Source: Bryobacterales bacterium (GTDB lineage: Bacteria > Acidobacteriota > Terriglobia > Bryobacterales > Bryobacteraceae). From it: a stretch of 62,348 nt of DNA. Shown here piece after piece: positions 40,379-49,072 of this stretch. The DNA lies in NCBI GenBank assembly GCA_019261985.1, contig JAFAQY010000008.1, forward strand, positions 1 through 62,348, read 5' to 3'. Position 1 is the first letter of the stretch. Each line of letters begins with the position of its first letter. Under the pieces are notes generated by a model, which ran no database searches, was not told where the DNA came from, and saw nothing but the letters and a program-made list of their open reading frames with translations. Both the position numbers and the translations under genes were made by a program.

Positions 40379-41875
40379 CTATTGCAGCTTACACGAGAAG
40401 TTCGCGGCCTCATCCGTGTTGCCCGAGCCGTTGTAAACCGCCGTTTGCGGATACGGGCACAGCGGACGCGTGCGGTCCAAAGTGAATCGCGTCACTCGCG
40501 ATGCTGCAATGCGTTCCGGAGCTTTGCCTTTTTCCACCCACGCGCTCAGGGCCCCCACCGCATCGAAGGTGTCAGTGCCTCCGCCGCGGCAATGACCCAT
40601 GCCGGGAACCATGAAGAGCCGTATGGACTCGGCAGCTTTCCGCTCGCCACCGGCGCCCTCGACCACATTCTCAAAATAGTTAACGCTATTCCGCGGAGCG
40701 ATTCCCGGATCGGCCCAGCCGTGATACATGATCAGCTTGCCACCGTGCCCGAAAAACGGCTTAAGATTCGCGTCGGTGGAGTTCATCATAGCGGCGGCGT
40801 TTTTATCCGCTGCGGCCATATCGCGATCCGGATCGAACGTCATGTAGTTCCAGCTCGGATCTTTGAAGACGATGAACTTATATGTTTCCTCGGCCAGCGA
40901 CATCGGCTTTGAGCCGCCGAGAGTGGCCCAGCCCAATTCGCTGCCGCGTTCCAGGCCCGGGAACAGCGGCCTTCCAGTTTTCGCGCTAACCGGGCCGCTA
41001 TATATCTTTCGCGCAGCTTCCACCTGCTGAGGAGTCAAGCAATTCGAAGTGTCCGCGCCCGCGCAAGCAAGTTCTTTCGGATCGAAATGGCAGCGGGTGG
41101 GATCTTCGAGGATGCCATCCTTTACCCCATCCAGCGCATCGCACGCCTTCAGCACGGCATCGTTCAGCAGCCGGTACTTTTGGGGCGGAATATATGATCC
41201 CTCCTCTTTGTGCAGCACCTGATTCACCCATACCTGCTGCCCTTGCAGATGCGTGACGTAATTGGCGGGCGCGCCCGCGATTATTCCGTCGTAATCGCCC
41301 GGATAGCGCTGCGCTTCGGCCATCGCTTGCCGCCCACCCGTCGAGCAGCCATTCCAATACGAATGCGCCGCCACGCGGCCATAATACGCGGCCACAATCG
41401 CCTTCGCCGCAGTCGTCGTTTCATGCACTGCGCGATAGGCGAAATCGGTCAGCTTTTCGGGATGGCCGAGGATGAAATCGGCATTGTTGCCAGTGTGCCC
41501 TGTGTCCGTGCTCGCGGTTGCATAACCTGCGGCAAGAGCGGTCGCCATTGCGGGGTACGAAATCGTGCCCGCCCAGGCTCCGTTGCCAACCGATTGCAGC
41601 GAGTTGTTCCATCCGCTCGACGGCAGCCACACCTCGATCTTGATATCCGAGTCGCTCGAAGGCTTGAGCGTCGCTGCGACCCGGCAGAATGCAGGGAGAT
41701 TCGCGTACGCGGTCCCCACTCCCTTGCCGTTGCCCGCGGGCGGTTTGAACTGCCCGGCATCCACGGATTGCGCCAAATCGATTGTGGCATTGGGCAAAGA
41801 TAACGACGTGAGGGTTTCACAACTAGCCCCAAACGCCGGCAGTGTTGCGACTATCAAAGCAATGTAGCGAAACAT
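40379..41875 (-). CDS. Tannase/feruloyl esterase-family secreted hydrolase 1
   Basis: A signal peptide (MFRYIALIVATLPAFGASC) precedes a 498-aa alpha/beta hydrolase. The nucleophile elbow is YWNGCSTGGRQAMAEAQRYP with Ser in G-C-S-T-G-G, and the histidine lies in VPGMGHCRGGGTDTF; the Cys next to Ser and the Cys after His fit the CS-D-HC disulfide of the family. It would cleave esters of gallic or hydroxycinnamic acids in plant polyphenols. It shares a layout with the paralogue at 42001-43530, 125 bp upstream of it on the same strand, and precedes the TPP gene. Confidence 0.9.
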   Translation of the reverse strand: MFRYIALIVATLPAFGASCETLTSLSLPNATIDLAQSVDAGQFKPPAGNGKGVGTAYANLPAFCRVAATLKPSSDSDIKIEVWLPSSGWNNSLQSVGNGAWAGTISYPAMATALAAGYATASTDTGHTGNNADFILGHPEKLTDFAYRAVHETTTAAKAIVAAYYGRVAAHSYWNGCSTGGRQAMAEAQRYPGDYDGIIAGAPANYVTHLQGQQVWVNQVLHKEEGSYIPPQKYRLLNDAVLKACDALDGVKDGILEDPTRCHFDPKELACAGADTSNCLTPQQVEAARKIYSGPVSAKTGRPLFPGLERGSELGWATLGGSKPMSLAEETYKFIVFKDPSWNYMTFDPDRDMAAADKNAAAMMNSTDANLKPFFGHGGKLIMYHGWADPGIAPRNSVNYFENVVEGAGGERKAAESIRLFMVPGMGHCRGGGTDTFDAVGALSAWVEKGKAPERIAASRVTRFTLDRTRPLCPYPQTAVYNGSGNTDEAANFSCKLQ

Positions 41876-41887
41876 GTAGAAATTTTA

Positions 41888-41996
41888 GTGGGGCAGGATG
41901 CTATCCTGCGGCGGGTCGCCAGCCCGCCTGCCGACGTTTTCACCAGCCCCGAACAGCGCGATTGGCAATCGCGCGCAGGTTGGCAACCTGCCCGAC
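41888..41996. repeat. Two-hairpin dispersed repeats, copies 3 and 4 in inverted arrangement
   Basis: Copy 3 (41888-41928, plus) is GTGGGGCAGGAT-GCT-ATCCTGC then GCGGG-loop-CCCGCC. Copy 4 (41956-41996, minus) has GCGCGATT-GGC-AATCGCGC and GCAGGTT-GGC-AACCTGC, followed by CCGAC. They point toward one another with a 27-base spacer and fill nearly the whole 125-bp gap between the two tannase genes. Confidence 0.8.
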
Positions 41997-42000
41997 CTTT

Positions 42001-43530
42001 CTACCGCGCCTTGCAGGAAAAGTTCCCCGCGTCATCGGTGCTGCCGGTTCCGTTGTAGACCGCCACCTGCGGATACGGGCACAGCGGGCGCGTGCGATCG
42101 GTCTGGCCATTGCGGACGCGCGAAGCAAGGATCTTATCAGGCGCCTGCTTCGATTCCACCCACTGCTCCAGAGCGGTCAGCATATCGAACGTGCTGGTGC
42201 CATCGCCGCCGCCGCAGTGTTGCATGCCGGGTACCATAAACAGCCGGTAGCTTCCGCTGACCTTGCCGGCGCCGCCCATTTTTTCGAGCACGCTCTTGTA
42301 GTAATCCACGCTCGAGCCGGGGGCGATCTGCGGGTCGGCCCAACCGTGGTACTGGATGATCTTTCCGTTGTGTCCCAAGTATTTCGACAAATCCGGATTC
42401 ATGGCGTCCAGATCGGCGCTTTCCTTTCGGGTTAAGGCGATGTCGCTGTCCCAGTTCATCGTCTTGTAATCCCAATCGGGATTCTTAAAGACGACGTACT
42501 TGAACAGATCGGTTGCGAGTCCGAAAGGCTGTTGGCCGGCCATCGTGTTCCAACCCATCTCGCTACCCGGTTCGAAGCCCGGGAATTCCACGTGTTTGGT
42601 GCGCGAATTCGTGACGGGCGTGTACATGCGGCGGACAGATTCCACTTGAGCCGCAGTCAAGCAGTCCGGTCCATCCGCGCCCTTGCACTCGATCGATTTC
42701 GGGTCGAATTTGCAATGGGTCGGATCTTCCAGCACGCCGTCTTTCACTCCATCCTGCGCATCGCAGGCCGCGAGCACCGCGTTGTGGACCGCCTGAAACT
42801 TCGATTGGATAGCACTCTCTTCATCCTTGTGCACCTGTTGCGCGATCCACACGGCCTGCAAAGAGCGCCCGGCAAAGTTAACGGCCGGAGCGCCGGCGAC
42901 GATTCCGTCGAAATCATCGGGATAACGCTGCGCCTCGTCCAGTCCTTGGCGGCCGCCCTGGGAGCAACCGTTCCAGTAGGAGTATTTGGGGGCCTCGCCG
43001 TAAAAAGCGGCTGTGATCGCCTTGCCCTTCACCGCCATCTCATGTACGGCCCGATAACCATAGTCGACCAGCTTCTCGGGATGGCCGAGCGCAAAACTGG
43101 CGCTGCCGCCTTCGTGGCCCGTGTCCGTCATAGCGGCTGCGTAGCCGAGTTTAACGCCGGTTGCGAGCGTTGCCGGCGTAATAGCGCCAGACCAGCCGCC
43201 ATTACCGTTAGCTTCAAATTTGTGATTCCAGCCTGACGCGGGCATCCACAGTTCGATCTTGATATCGGAATCGGGGGTGGGTTTTACTGTAAACGCGACA
43301 CGGCAAAACGCAGGGACATCGTTGAACGAAGCCGCTTTGCCCTTTCCGCTCGCTGCTCCAGCGGAAAATGTCCCGGCCGCCACCGACTGCGCGGTTGTAA
43401 TAGTCGTGTTCGGCAGCGACAGTGAAGCGAGGCCTTCACACGTGGCCGCCGCGGCGACGCCGGTAATTCCCAGGGAACCCGCCAATAAAGCAACTGCTCT
43501 CATCGTTGAAATTATGCGCATCACGCACAC
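42001..43530 (-). CDS. Tannase/feruloyl esterase-family secreted hydrolase 2
   Basis: The 509-aa protein has an N-terminal signal segment (ISTMRAVALLAGSLGITGVA) and the same key motifs: YWNGCSQGGRQGLDEAQRYP (Ser in GCSQGG), the acidic residue region around QYHGWADPQIAPG and the histidine in VPGMQHCGGGDGTST with its flanking Cys. Sequence similarity with hydrolase 1 is close throughout (for example SGWNHKFEANGNGGWSG versus SGWNNSLQSVGNGAWAG), so they arose by tandem duplication. The substrate difference is unknown. Confidence 0.9.
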   Translation of the reverse strand: MCVMRIISTMRAVALLAGSLGITGVAAAATCEGLASLSLPNTTITTAQSVAAGTFSAGAASGKGKAASFNDVPAFCRVAFTVKPTPDSDIKIELWMPASGWNHKFEANGNGGWSGAITPATLATGVKLGYAAAMTDTGHEGGSASFALGHPEKLVDYGYRAVHEMAVKGKAITAAFYGEAPKYSYWNGCSQGGRQGLDEAQRYPDDFDGIVAGAPAVNFAGRSLQAVWIAQQVHKDEESAIQSKFQAVHNAVLAACDAQDGVKDGVLEDPTHCKFDPKSIECKGADGPDCLTAAQVESVRRMYTPVTNSRTKHVEFPGFEPGSEMGWNTMAGQQPFGLATDLFKYVVFKNPDWDYKTMNWDSDIALTRKESADLDAMNPDLSKYLGHNGKIIQYHGWADPQIAPGSSVDYYKSVLEKMGGAGKVSGSYRLFMVPGMQHCGGGDGTSTFDMLTALEQWVESKQAPDKILASRVRNGQTDRTRPLCPYPQVAVYNGTGSTDDAGNFSCKAR

Positions 43531-43620
43531 TCCCTCTCGGTCCGAACCACTGGCCGATCAGGCTGAGCATATCAAAACGGCGTGCAAGTTTCAGCGCACA
43601 GCGGCCGCGGGGGCTTCGGC

Positions 43621-44340
43621 CTACTTACGTACTTGCGCGGTCACCACGAAATGCTTTCCCCGCGCAAAACGAATGCCGGTAAAGCCGCACCGCTCGAGCG
43701 CGCGCCGCATGCCCCGCTCGGTTTGGAACGATTCCTGTTTTCCTTTTAACGGGAATTGCCTCTGGAATAAGTGAAACGCAAGGCTGTTTAAAAAAATATA
43801 GGCGAACCAGAGCTTGCCTTTCAAGTTACTGTGCCGAGCGTGTCTCCACGGCACCTGGAAAGGATGGAGCGCCAGCCATACGCTCCCCTCCGGCTTGAGA
43901 ACGCGCCTGATTTCCTTAAGCGCCGTTAAGATGCGCGTATAAGGCAACGCCACGCGCGCGAAGACGAAATCGAACTGGTGATTGCGAAAAGGCAAAGCCT
44001 CCGCGACTGCGTTTGCTAAGGCGATCCGGCTGCTGAACGATTTCGCTGTTTTGAGCGCATCAAGATCGATATCGATACCGAACGACACTCTATCCGGATA
44101 GGCTGCGATTAAAGATTGCCCAGCCCCGCATCCGACATCCAACACCTTCTGTGCCTGAGGCAGGCGAGGCGGCAAAATGTGCCTTGGATCGTTTGGATCA
44201 AGGGCGATCTTCAGCTCGTCGAGGTGGTAATTGTCCACGCGCTGAGTTCCCCCCTGTTGGGATTTCTGCTCGAGATCCTGGATTTGCATTCGGACCCCGG
44301 TTAGATGAGATTCGCGGCCGAAGGTTTCATTTTTCGGCAT
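43621..44340 (-). CDS. Class I SAM-dependent methyltransferase
   Basis: The 239-aa protein has the Rossmann SAM motif KVLDVGCGAGQSLIAAYPD (motif I), the acidic end of strand 2 (GIDIDLDALK) and motif FDFVFARVALPYTRILTALK with EIRRVLKPEGSVWLALHPF (post II/III), as in small-molecule methyltransferases of the UbiE/ubiquinone type. An ATG at 44289 could be the start instead. Its gene is divergent from the PQQ sugar dehydrogenase, with 46 bp between. Substrate unknown. Confidence 0.85.
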   Translation of the reverse strand: MPKNETFGRESHLTGVRMQIQDLEQKSQQGGTQRVDNYHLDELKIALDPNDPRHILPPRLPQAQKVLDVGCGAGQSLIAAYPDRVSFGIDIDLDALKTAKSFSSRIALANAVAEALPFRNHQFDFVFARVALPYTRILTALKEIRRVLKPEGSVWLALHPFQVPWRHARHSNLKGKLWFAYIFLNSLAFHLFQRQFPLKGKQESFQTERGMRRALERCGFTGIRFARGKHFVVTAQVRK

Positions 44341-44386
44341 CGCCGTTTGGAATATAATTGCGCCGAGGCGGCTGGAGAAGATCCAA

Positions 44387-45655
44387 ATGAAATTTCACCC
44401 ACTCAGCTCGATCGTAAGTGTATTGTCATTCGCCGTAACGTTGAATATATTCGCTCAGCAACCGGTAGCACCGGGCAGGGGAGGAGGAAAAGCGCCGACC
44501 GCTCCGCCGCCAATCAACTGGCCTTCGCCGCCGCTTCCGGATGGCCCCATTGTTCTCGATACCGCCATCCAGCGCCAAGTCCGCCTCTTCGTAACGAAAG
44601 GTTTAAATCAGCCCTGGAGCATGGCATTTCTTCCCGACGGGGCGATTCTTGTAACCGAGCGGCCCGGGCGTTTGCGAATCGTCCGAAATGGCGTGCTTGA
44701 TCCGAATCCCGTGGCCGGTGTACCGGAAGTGCGGGCGCAGGGTCTCGCCGGGCTGATGGACCTGGCCCTTCATCCACGGTTCACCGAAAACAAGCTGATT
44801 TATTTTACGTATCACAAGCCTGCTGGCGGCGGAGGACCGGGCAACAGTGCTGGCGTGATTACGCTCGCTCGCGGGCGTTGGGATGGCGGCGGACTAACAG
44901 AGGTCCGCGACATTTTCTCTGCGATTCCGAACGCCAACGCATCGCGAATTATCTTCGGGCGAGATGGAATGATCTACATGAGCGTCGGGGTCGGCGATCC
45001 CCCCGCGGCCGCGCGGGCGCAGGACCCTAATGATCTCGCAGGCAAGGTGCTGCGGCTGCGCGATGACGGCACTGTGCCTCCCGACAATCCTTTTGTGGGC
45101 CGCGCCGGGTACCGGCCGGAAATTTACACGCTTGGGCATCGCAATCCGTTGGGCTTGGCTGTGCATCCCGAGACCGGCTCGATTTGGGAATGCGAGGATG
45201 GTCCGAACGGCGGAGATGAGATTAATATTTTGCAGCCGGGAAAGAACTACGGCTGGCCTGTTGTCAGCTTTGGGCGATTCTATCTCGGGCCGCGCGTTTC
45301 CGAAAACCCGTGGCACGAAGGTATGGAGTTGCCCACCGTTTACTGGGTGCCCGCAATCGCGATTTCCGGCATGACGTTCTACACGGGCGACAAATTTCCC
45401 AATTGGAAAAACCACGTATTCGTCGGCGGGATGCGGCAGGGCGAAGTTCCCCGGTCCGGACATCTTGAGCGAATCGACTTCAACGACAAGTGGGAGGAGC
45501 TGCACCGCGAATCTATGCTCCGCGAGCTGCAGAACCGTATCCGCGACGTGCGTCAGGGTCCGGACGGCTACTTGTACCTATTGACGGCGGAAAACGACGG
45601 CGCGCTGATCCGCATGGAGCCGTACAACGCAACGGCGCAGCAGGGGGAGCGCTAA
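44387..45655 (+). CDS. Periplasmic PQQ-dependent sugar dehydrogenase (soluble, YliI/GdhB-like)
   Basis: A signal peptide (MKFHPLSSIVSVLSFAVTLN) is followed by a Pro/Gly-rich linker and a six-bladed propeller: GLNQPWSMAFLPDGAILVTE, RPGRLRIVRNG, LAGLMDLALHPRF, YTLGHRNPLGLAVHPETGSI and WECEDGPNGGDEINILQPG. These are the aldose dehydrogenase signatures. It would oxidise aldoses to lactones at the periplasm using PQQ. The TAA is followed after five bases by the TTG of the TIR-like gene, so the two appear to be an operon. Confidence 0.93.
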   Translation: MKFHPLSSIVSVLSFAVTLNIFAQQPVAPGRGGGKAPTAPPPINWPSPPLPDGPIVLDTAIQRQVRLFVTKGLNQPWSMAFLPDGAILVTERPGRLRIVRNGVLDPNPVAGVPEVRAQGLAGLMDLALHPRFTENKLIYFTYHKPAGGGGPGNSAGVITLARGRWDGGGLTEVRDIFSAIPNANASRIIFGRDGMIYMSVGVGDPPAAARAQDPNDLAGKVLRLRDDGTVPPDNPFVGRAGYRPEIYTLGHRNPLGLAVHPETGSIWECEDGPNGGDEINILQPGKNYGWPVVSFGRFYLGPRVSENPWHEGMELPTVYWVPAIAISGMTFYTGDKFPNWKNHVFVGGMRQGEVPRSGHLERIDFNDKWEELHRESMLRELQNRIRDVRQGPDGYLYLLTAENDGALIRMEPYNATAQQGER

Positions 45656-45660
45656 CCGTT

Positions 45661-46800
45661 TTGTTCGAGTTGAAGAGCGAGCGCAGCGTGGTGATCTGCC
45701 ATGCGCGCGGGGACGCTGAATTGGCACACGACTTGGGGAGTTTTCTTGCGCGCAATTGTGCGGTGATTCTCGGATACGAGGAGATCGCCGCCGATTTGCT
45801 AAATTCCGTGGAACGCGCCACTTCGGCGGATGTAGTTTTAGCGGTCCTTTCGCCCGCTTCCGTGCCGCGCACGTGGAAGCGAGAGGAATGGGAGCCGGTA
45901 TTTTTTGATGCGCCTGAGGAATTCGGCACCAAGATCGCGTGCGTGCTCGCTGGAGAGTGCGATTTCCCGAAGCTGCTTCGCCGCAAGAATTTTTTCGATT
46001 GCAGCGCCGGATGCCTGGAAGGAATGCGCGCCGGGAAACGATGGCTGCTGGAGTCGGACGGGGATAAGGTCGTTCTTCCCAGCGGAATCACCGCCGCTGA
46101 GCTCCGGCCCGGCGAACTGGACCGGCTGCATCGGTCGGTGGGCGACCAGCCGGGAATCGAGCACGATGTTTCGCGCGAGGCTGCGCTCGCCTATGCGCGT
46201 GCGTCGACCCGCGATTTTGAAGGCGTGTTTTGGATCGATTGCCGCCAACGAACGCGTTGTGGAGTGCTAGGCGACACGGCCCACGCTCTTGGTGCCCGCA
46301 CGCCGGATACGATCGACCGGAATCGGAAGAGGTTATGCGATCTTTGCCTCGCTCACAGGGTTCTGTTGCTGTTCGCCGATTTAGATCCTACGGACCGCGA
46401 TCTCGTATGTTTCGGCGGCAAAGCTTCCGTCATCTTCACCAACGGTTGGGACAGACCAAGGAAATCTCTTGAGGAAATCACACGCCTATTTCATGCGTGG
46501 CCAAGTAATCTGGAAGCCTGCCTTGCGGCGCTCGGCGACGCTCAGGGGTACCTTTGGGAGACTCGCGGCAGCGCAGTGTTCGGCCCGGCTTTGGTTGCGC
46601 TTCTCAAGCATTTCGACCGGCTGGCCGAGGCGTATGAAGTCCTGACGATGCTAGCGGCCGCCGCGCGGGAACAGAATGACCCGTTTCGCGCCCACCAATT
46701 GGAATGGGAGCAAAGCTGGATTGCCGAACAGTGGGGGCATGCGGTGGAGTTCAATCCGCCGAGGCAGGAATCTGCGGTCGAGCAATTAAGCCTGTTTTGA
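45661..46800 (+). CDS. TIR-domain protein with a STAND/NB-ARC-like region lacking the P-loop
   Basis: A GGGGGAG site precedes a TTG start at 45661 (379 aa). Residues 1-110 look like a TIR domain: SVVICHARGDAELAHDLGSF, AADVVLAVLSPASVPRTWKR and EEWEPVFF, where Glu76 sits four residues after Trp72 as in catalytic TIRs. A middle region (VFWIDCRQRTRCGVLGDTAH, HRVLLLFADLDPTDRD, ASVIFTNG) follows the order of NB-ARC NTPases, but no GxxGxGKT P-loop is present. The C-terminus is helical. Such TIR-NTPase proteins often act in NAD-consuming immune or signalling systems; this one is in an operon with a sugar dehydrogenase, so the role is unclear. Confidence 0.7.
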   Translation: MFELKSERSVVICHARGDAELAHDLGSFLARNCAVILGYEEIAADLLNSVERATSADVVLAVLSPASVPRTWKREEWEPVFFDAPEEFGTKIACVLAGECDFPKLLRRKNFFDCSAGCLEGMRAGKRWLLESDGDKVVLPSGITAAELRPGELDRLHRSVGDQPGIEHDVSREAALAYARASTRDFEGVFWIDCRQRTRCGVLGDTAHALGARTPDTIDRNRKRLCDLCLAHRVLLLFADLDPTDRDLVCFGGKASVIFTNGWDRPRKSLEEITRLFHAWPSNLEACLAALGDAQGYLWETRGSAVFGPALVALLKHFDRLAEAYEVLTMLAAAAREQNDPFRAHQLEWEQSWIAEQWGHAVEFNPPRQESAVEQLSLF

Positions 46801-46808
46801 CTGGACCA

Positions 46809-47534
46809 TTAAGCGCTCGCTGCGTGTCTTCGCCGCCTAAACCAAGCGGCCAAGACGCCGATAGCAATTCCGCAAACAGCTCCTGTAAGAGCAAACGGCC
46901 GCCGGTTTGGTTTTTCCCGCACGCCCGGTTGCGCAGGTTGGGTAATTGCAACCCTGGCGCGCCCCGTAGCGAGTTCCGGATTGCGGAAGTTAGCTTCCAC
47001 AAACTGCATGGCCATATTGTTCGTGACGCGTTGGGCGATGACGGCGTCTGGGTAGGCGAACGACAGCCGGAACTCGCCGGTACGGAGGATCTCGGCCTGC
47101 GTGGCGCGCTCTGCCCGCTTGATTGCGCCCGCCATCGAGGCTTGCTGGCGCTCCTCTGGATAAAGATTGTAGGTACGGATGATTCGCTCCAAATAGTCCT
47201 TGTTGAGGGCGGTCCGGACAAACGTCGCCGTATGGTCCGCGTAATGTCCGGTGTCCGGCGTCTGATACACGAAAGTGACGCCAGATCTCCACAAGCGTGC
47301 AGGCATCGCAAAACTCACCACAATTGCGGCGAACCCGCCGGCGAGCGCGAATAGGGTTGCAATGCGAAGACTATTCCAGCGCAAAATCCGCATACTGATA
47401 CCTCCTTTCAGGATGTCGAGAACATCGGTCCAACGCGGCCGGATTTCTTCGAGCAACGCTTCGAACTCATCGCCGTAGCGATCGCGCCAGGAACGTGGGT
47501 ACAAACGGGCAGCCCAATCAATCATCCTTTTCAT
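46809..47534 (-). CDS. Membrane protein under PadR control, Wzz-like topology
   Basis: The 241-aa protein starts with MKRMIDWAARLYPRSWRDRY and GDEFEALLEEIRPRWTDVLD, an N-terminal helical region often found in acidobacterial proteins encoded next to PadR genes. Two membrane helices (IATLFALAGGFAAIVVSFAM and FALTGAVCGIAIGVLAAWF) flank a roughly 100-residue exported domain, the layout of polysaccharide-chain-length (Wzz-like) regulators. No further function can be proposed. Its ATG overlaps the end of the PadR gene (ATGA). Confidence 0.72.
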   Translation of the reverse strand: MKRMIDWAARLYPRSWRDRYGDEFEALLEEIRPRWTDVLDILKGGISMRILRWNSLRIATLFALAGGFAAIVVSFAMPARLWRSGVTFVYQTPDTGHYADHTATFVRTALNKDYLERIIRTYNLYPEERQQASMAGAIKRAERATQAEILRTGEFRLSFAYPDAVIAQRVTNNMAMQFVEANFRNPELATGRARVAITQPAQPGVREKPNRRPFALTGAVCGIAIGVLAAWFRRRRHAASA

Positions 47535-47818
47535 GCGTCTTCCAATCGCCTAAGCCCGATTTTTGCGACTTGAGACAGATTCCGGAGTTCGGTTTGGAGG
47601 TAGCGGCGTCCATCCGCCGTAAGGCGATACGGTTGGCGGCGATCGGCGGATTGAAGTGCTCGTATCCAGCCGCGCTCCTCGAGCCGCGTGATTGCCCCAT
47701 AGAGAGTTCCAGGGCCGAGGCGCACACCGGCGAGCGTTTGAATGTCTTCCATAATGGCGTAACCGTGTTTATCGCCTCCGGCGAGGCTGGCTAGAACTAG
47801 CAGGGTTGGGTCGGACAT
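47531..47818 (-). CDS. PadR-family transcriptional regulator, short form
   Basis: The 95-aa winged-helix protein reads LLVLASLAGGDKHGYAIMED, VRLGPGTLYGAITRLEERGW and PYRLTADGRRYLQTELR. This is the PadR core with a short dimerisation helix. It likely represses itself and the membrane protein translated from its stop overlap. A triple direct repeat within the 40 bp upstream (47826-47855) is the probable operator. Confidence 0.88.
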   Translation of the reverse strand: MSDPTLLVLASLAGGDKHGYAIMEDIQTLAGVRLGPGTLYGAITRLEERGWIRALQSADRRQPYRLTADGRRYLQTELRNLSQVAKIGLRRLEDA

Positions 47819-47825
47819 CGTTATT

Positions 47826-47855
47826 ACGTAGTACGTAGTATCGTATCACGTAGTA
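47826..47855. promoter_or_regulatory. Triple ACGTAGTA repeat, probable PadR operator
   Basis: ACGTAGTA occurs at 47826-47833, 47833-47840 (sharing one base) and 47848-47855, all within 40 bp upstream of the PadR start at 47818. Read on the minus strand the sites are TACTACGT. Repeated short sites close to the start codon are characteristic of an autoregulator binding near or over the promoter. Confidence 0.55.
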
Positions 47856-47878
47856 CTGGGGTATGCAATAGCCTGAAT

Positions 47879-47917
47879 GACGGACTGAAGTCTGCCGCAA
47901 GCTGTCGCCTGCCCCAC
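47879..47917 (-). repeat. Two-hairpin dispersed repeat, copy 5 (worn)
   Basis: On the minus strand the element reads GTGGGGCAG-GCGACAG-CTTGC then GGCAGA-CTTCAG-TCCGTC, matching the architecture of copies 1 and 3 with mismatches in the stems. It is in the gap between the PadR gene and the Old Yellow Enzyme gene. Confidence 0.65.
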
Positions 47918-47954
47918 CGGCCTTCCTGTTAATGGCACACTAATTACTTCGACC

Positions 47955-49049
47955 ATGCCTCATCTTTTCGACGAGCTTAAAATTCGCGGCGTGCGATTCC
48001 CGCACCGGCTCGCTGTATCGCCCATGTGCCAGTACTCATCCGAGGACGGTTACCCGAGCGAATGGCACTTGGTACACCTGGGCAGCCGGGCGGTTGGGGG
48101 AGCATCGCTGGTATTTACGGAAGCGGCCGCGGTTACGGCGGAGGGGAGGATCAGTCCGAAGGATCTCGGCATTTGGAGCGACGGCCACATCGAGGCGTTC
48201 GCCCGCATCACACGTTTTATCCACCAGCAGGGCAGCGTTTCGGGCATCCAGTTAGCGCACGCGGGACGAAAGGCCAGCACCTGGGCGCCGTGGGACGGGG
48301 CAGGCGCGGTTCCAAAATCGCAAGGCGGATGGACGCCGGTGGGTCCTAGCGCGATCTCGTTCGACGAATCGTATGCAAAGCCCCGGGAGCTTACGCAAGA
48401 AGAAATCTCCGGTGTCGTGCACTCGTTTGCGCAGGCCGCGCGGCGGGCGCTCGACGCCGGTTTCATGGTTGTCGAAATTCACGCGGCGCACGGCTATTTG
48501 CTGCAGGAGTTTCTTTCGCCGCTGAGCAACCGTCGCGACGACCGCTATGGCGGATCATTCGACAATCGCATTCGCCTGCTAGGTGAGACGGCCGCCGAAA
48601 TACGAAAGGTATGGCCGGACCGCCTGCCTCTGTTTGTGCGCATCTCGTCGACTGACTGGGCCGAGGGCGGATGGACAGTGGATGAATCCGTGGAACTGGC
48701 GCGGAGGCTCGGTCCGCTCGGTGTCGATTTGATCGATTGTTCATCGGGCGGAAATGCGCCCAATTTGAAGATTCCGCTTGCGCCGGGGTATCAAACTCCG
48801 TTCGCGGAACGGGTTCGGAAGGAAGCCGGTATCGCAACCGCCGCGGTGGGTATGATCACCGCGCCCGCACAAGCCGATCACATCGTCACAACCGAACAGG
48901 CCGATTTGGTATTGATCGCACGCGAGCTGCTGCGCGATCCATATTTTCCATTGCGGGCTGCGCGTGAATTAGGCCGGACTATTTCGTGGCCGACGCAATA
49001 TCTGCGCTCGGCGCCCGCGAATGCGCCCCGGCGAGAGCCGGTTGAATAG
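47955..49049 (+). CDS. NADH:flavin oxidoreductase, Old Yellow Enzyme family (YqjM-like)
   Basis: The 364-aa TIM-barrel protein has the OYE motifs HRLAVSPMCQYSSEDGYPSE (FMN loop with the YqjM-type Cys), HAGRKAS (His for substrate), EIHAAHGYLLQEFLSPLSNR and GGSFDNRIRLLGE, and closes with IARELLRDPYFPLRAARELG. It would reduce activated C=C bonds with NADPH or NADH. The neighbours on both sides face other functions, so its biological substrate is not indicated. Confidence 0.93.
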   Translation: MPHLFDELKIRGVRFPHRLAVSPMCQYSSEDGYPSEWHLVHLGSRAVGGASLVFTEAAAVTAEGRISPKDLGIWSDGHIEAFARITRFIHQQGSVSGIQLAHAGRKASTWAPWDGAGAVPKSQGGWTPVGPSAISFDESYAKPRELTQEEISGVVHSFAQAARRALDAGFMVVEIHAAHGYLLQEFLSPLSNRRDDRYGGSFDNRIRLLGETAAEIRKVWPDRLPLFVRISSTDWAEGGWTVDESVELARRLGPLGVDLIDCSSGGNAPNLKIPLAPGYQTPFAERVRKEAGIATAAVGMITAPAQADHIVTTEQADLVLIARELLRDPYFPLRAARELGRTISWPTQYLRSAPANAPRREPVE

Positions 49050-49072
49050 CGGCCAGGCGCGCGCGCAGTGAA

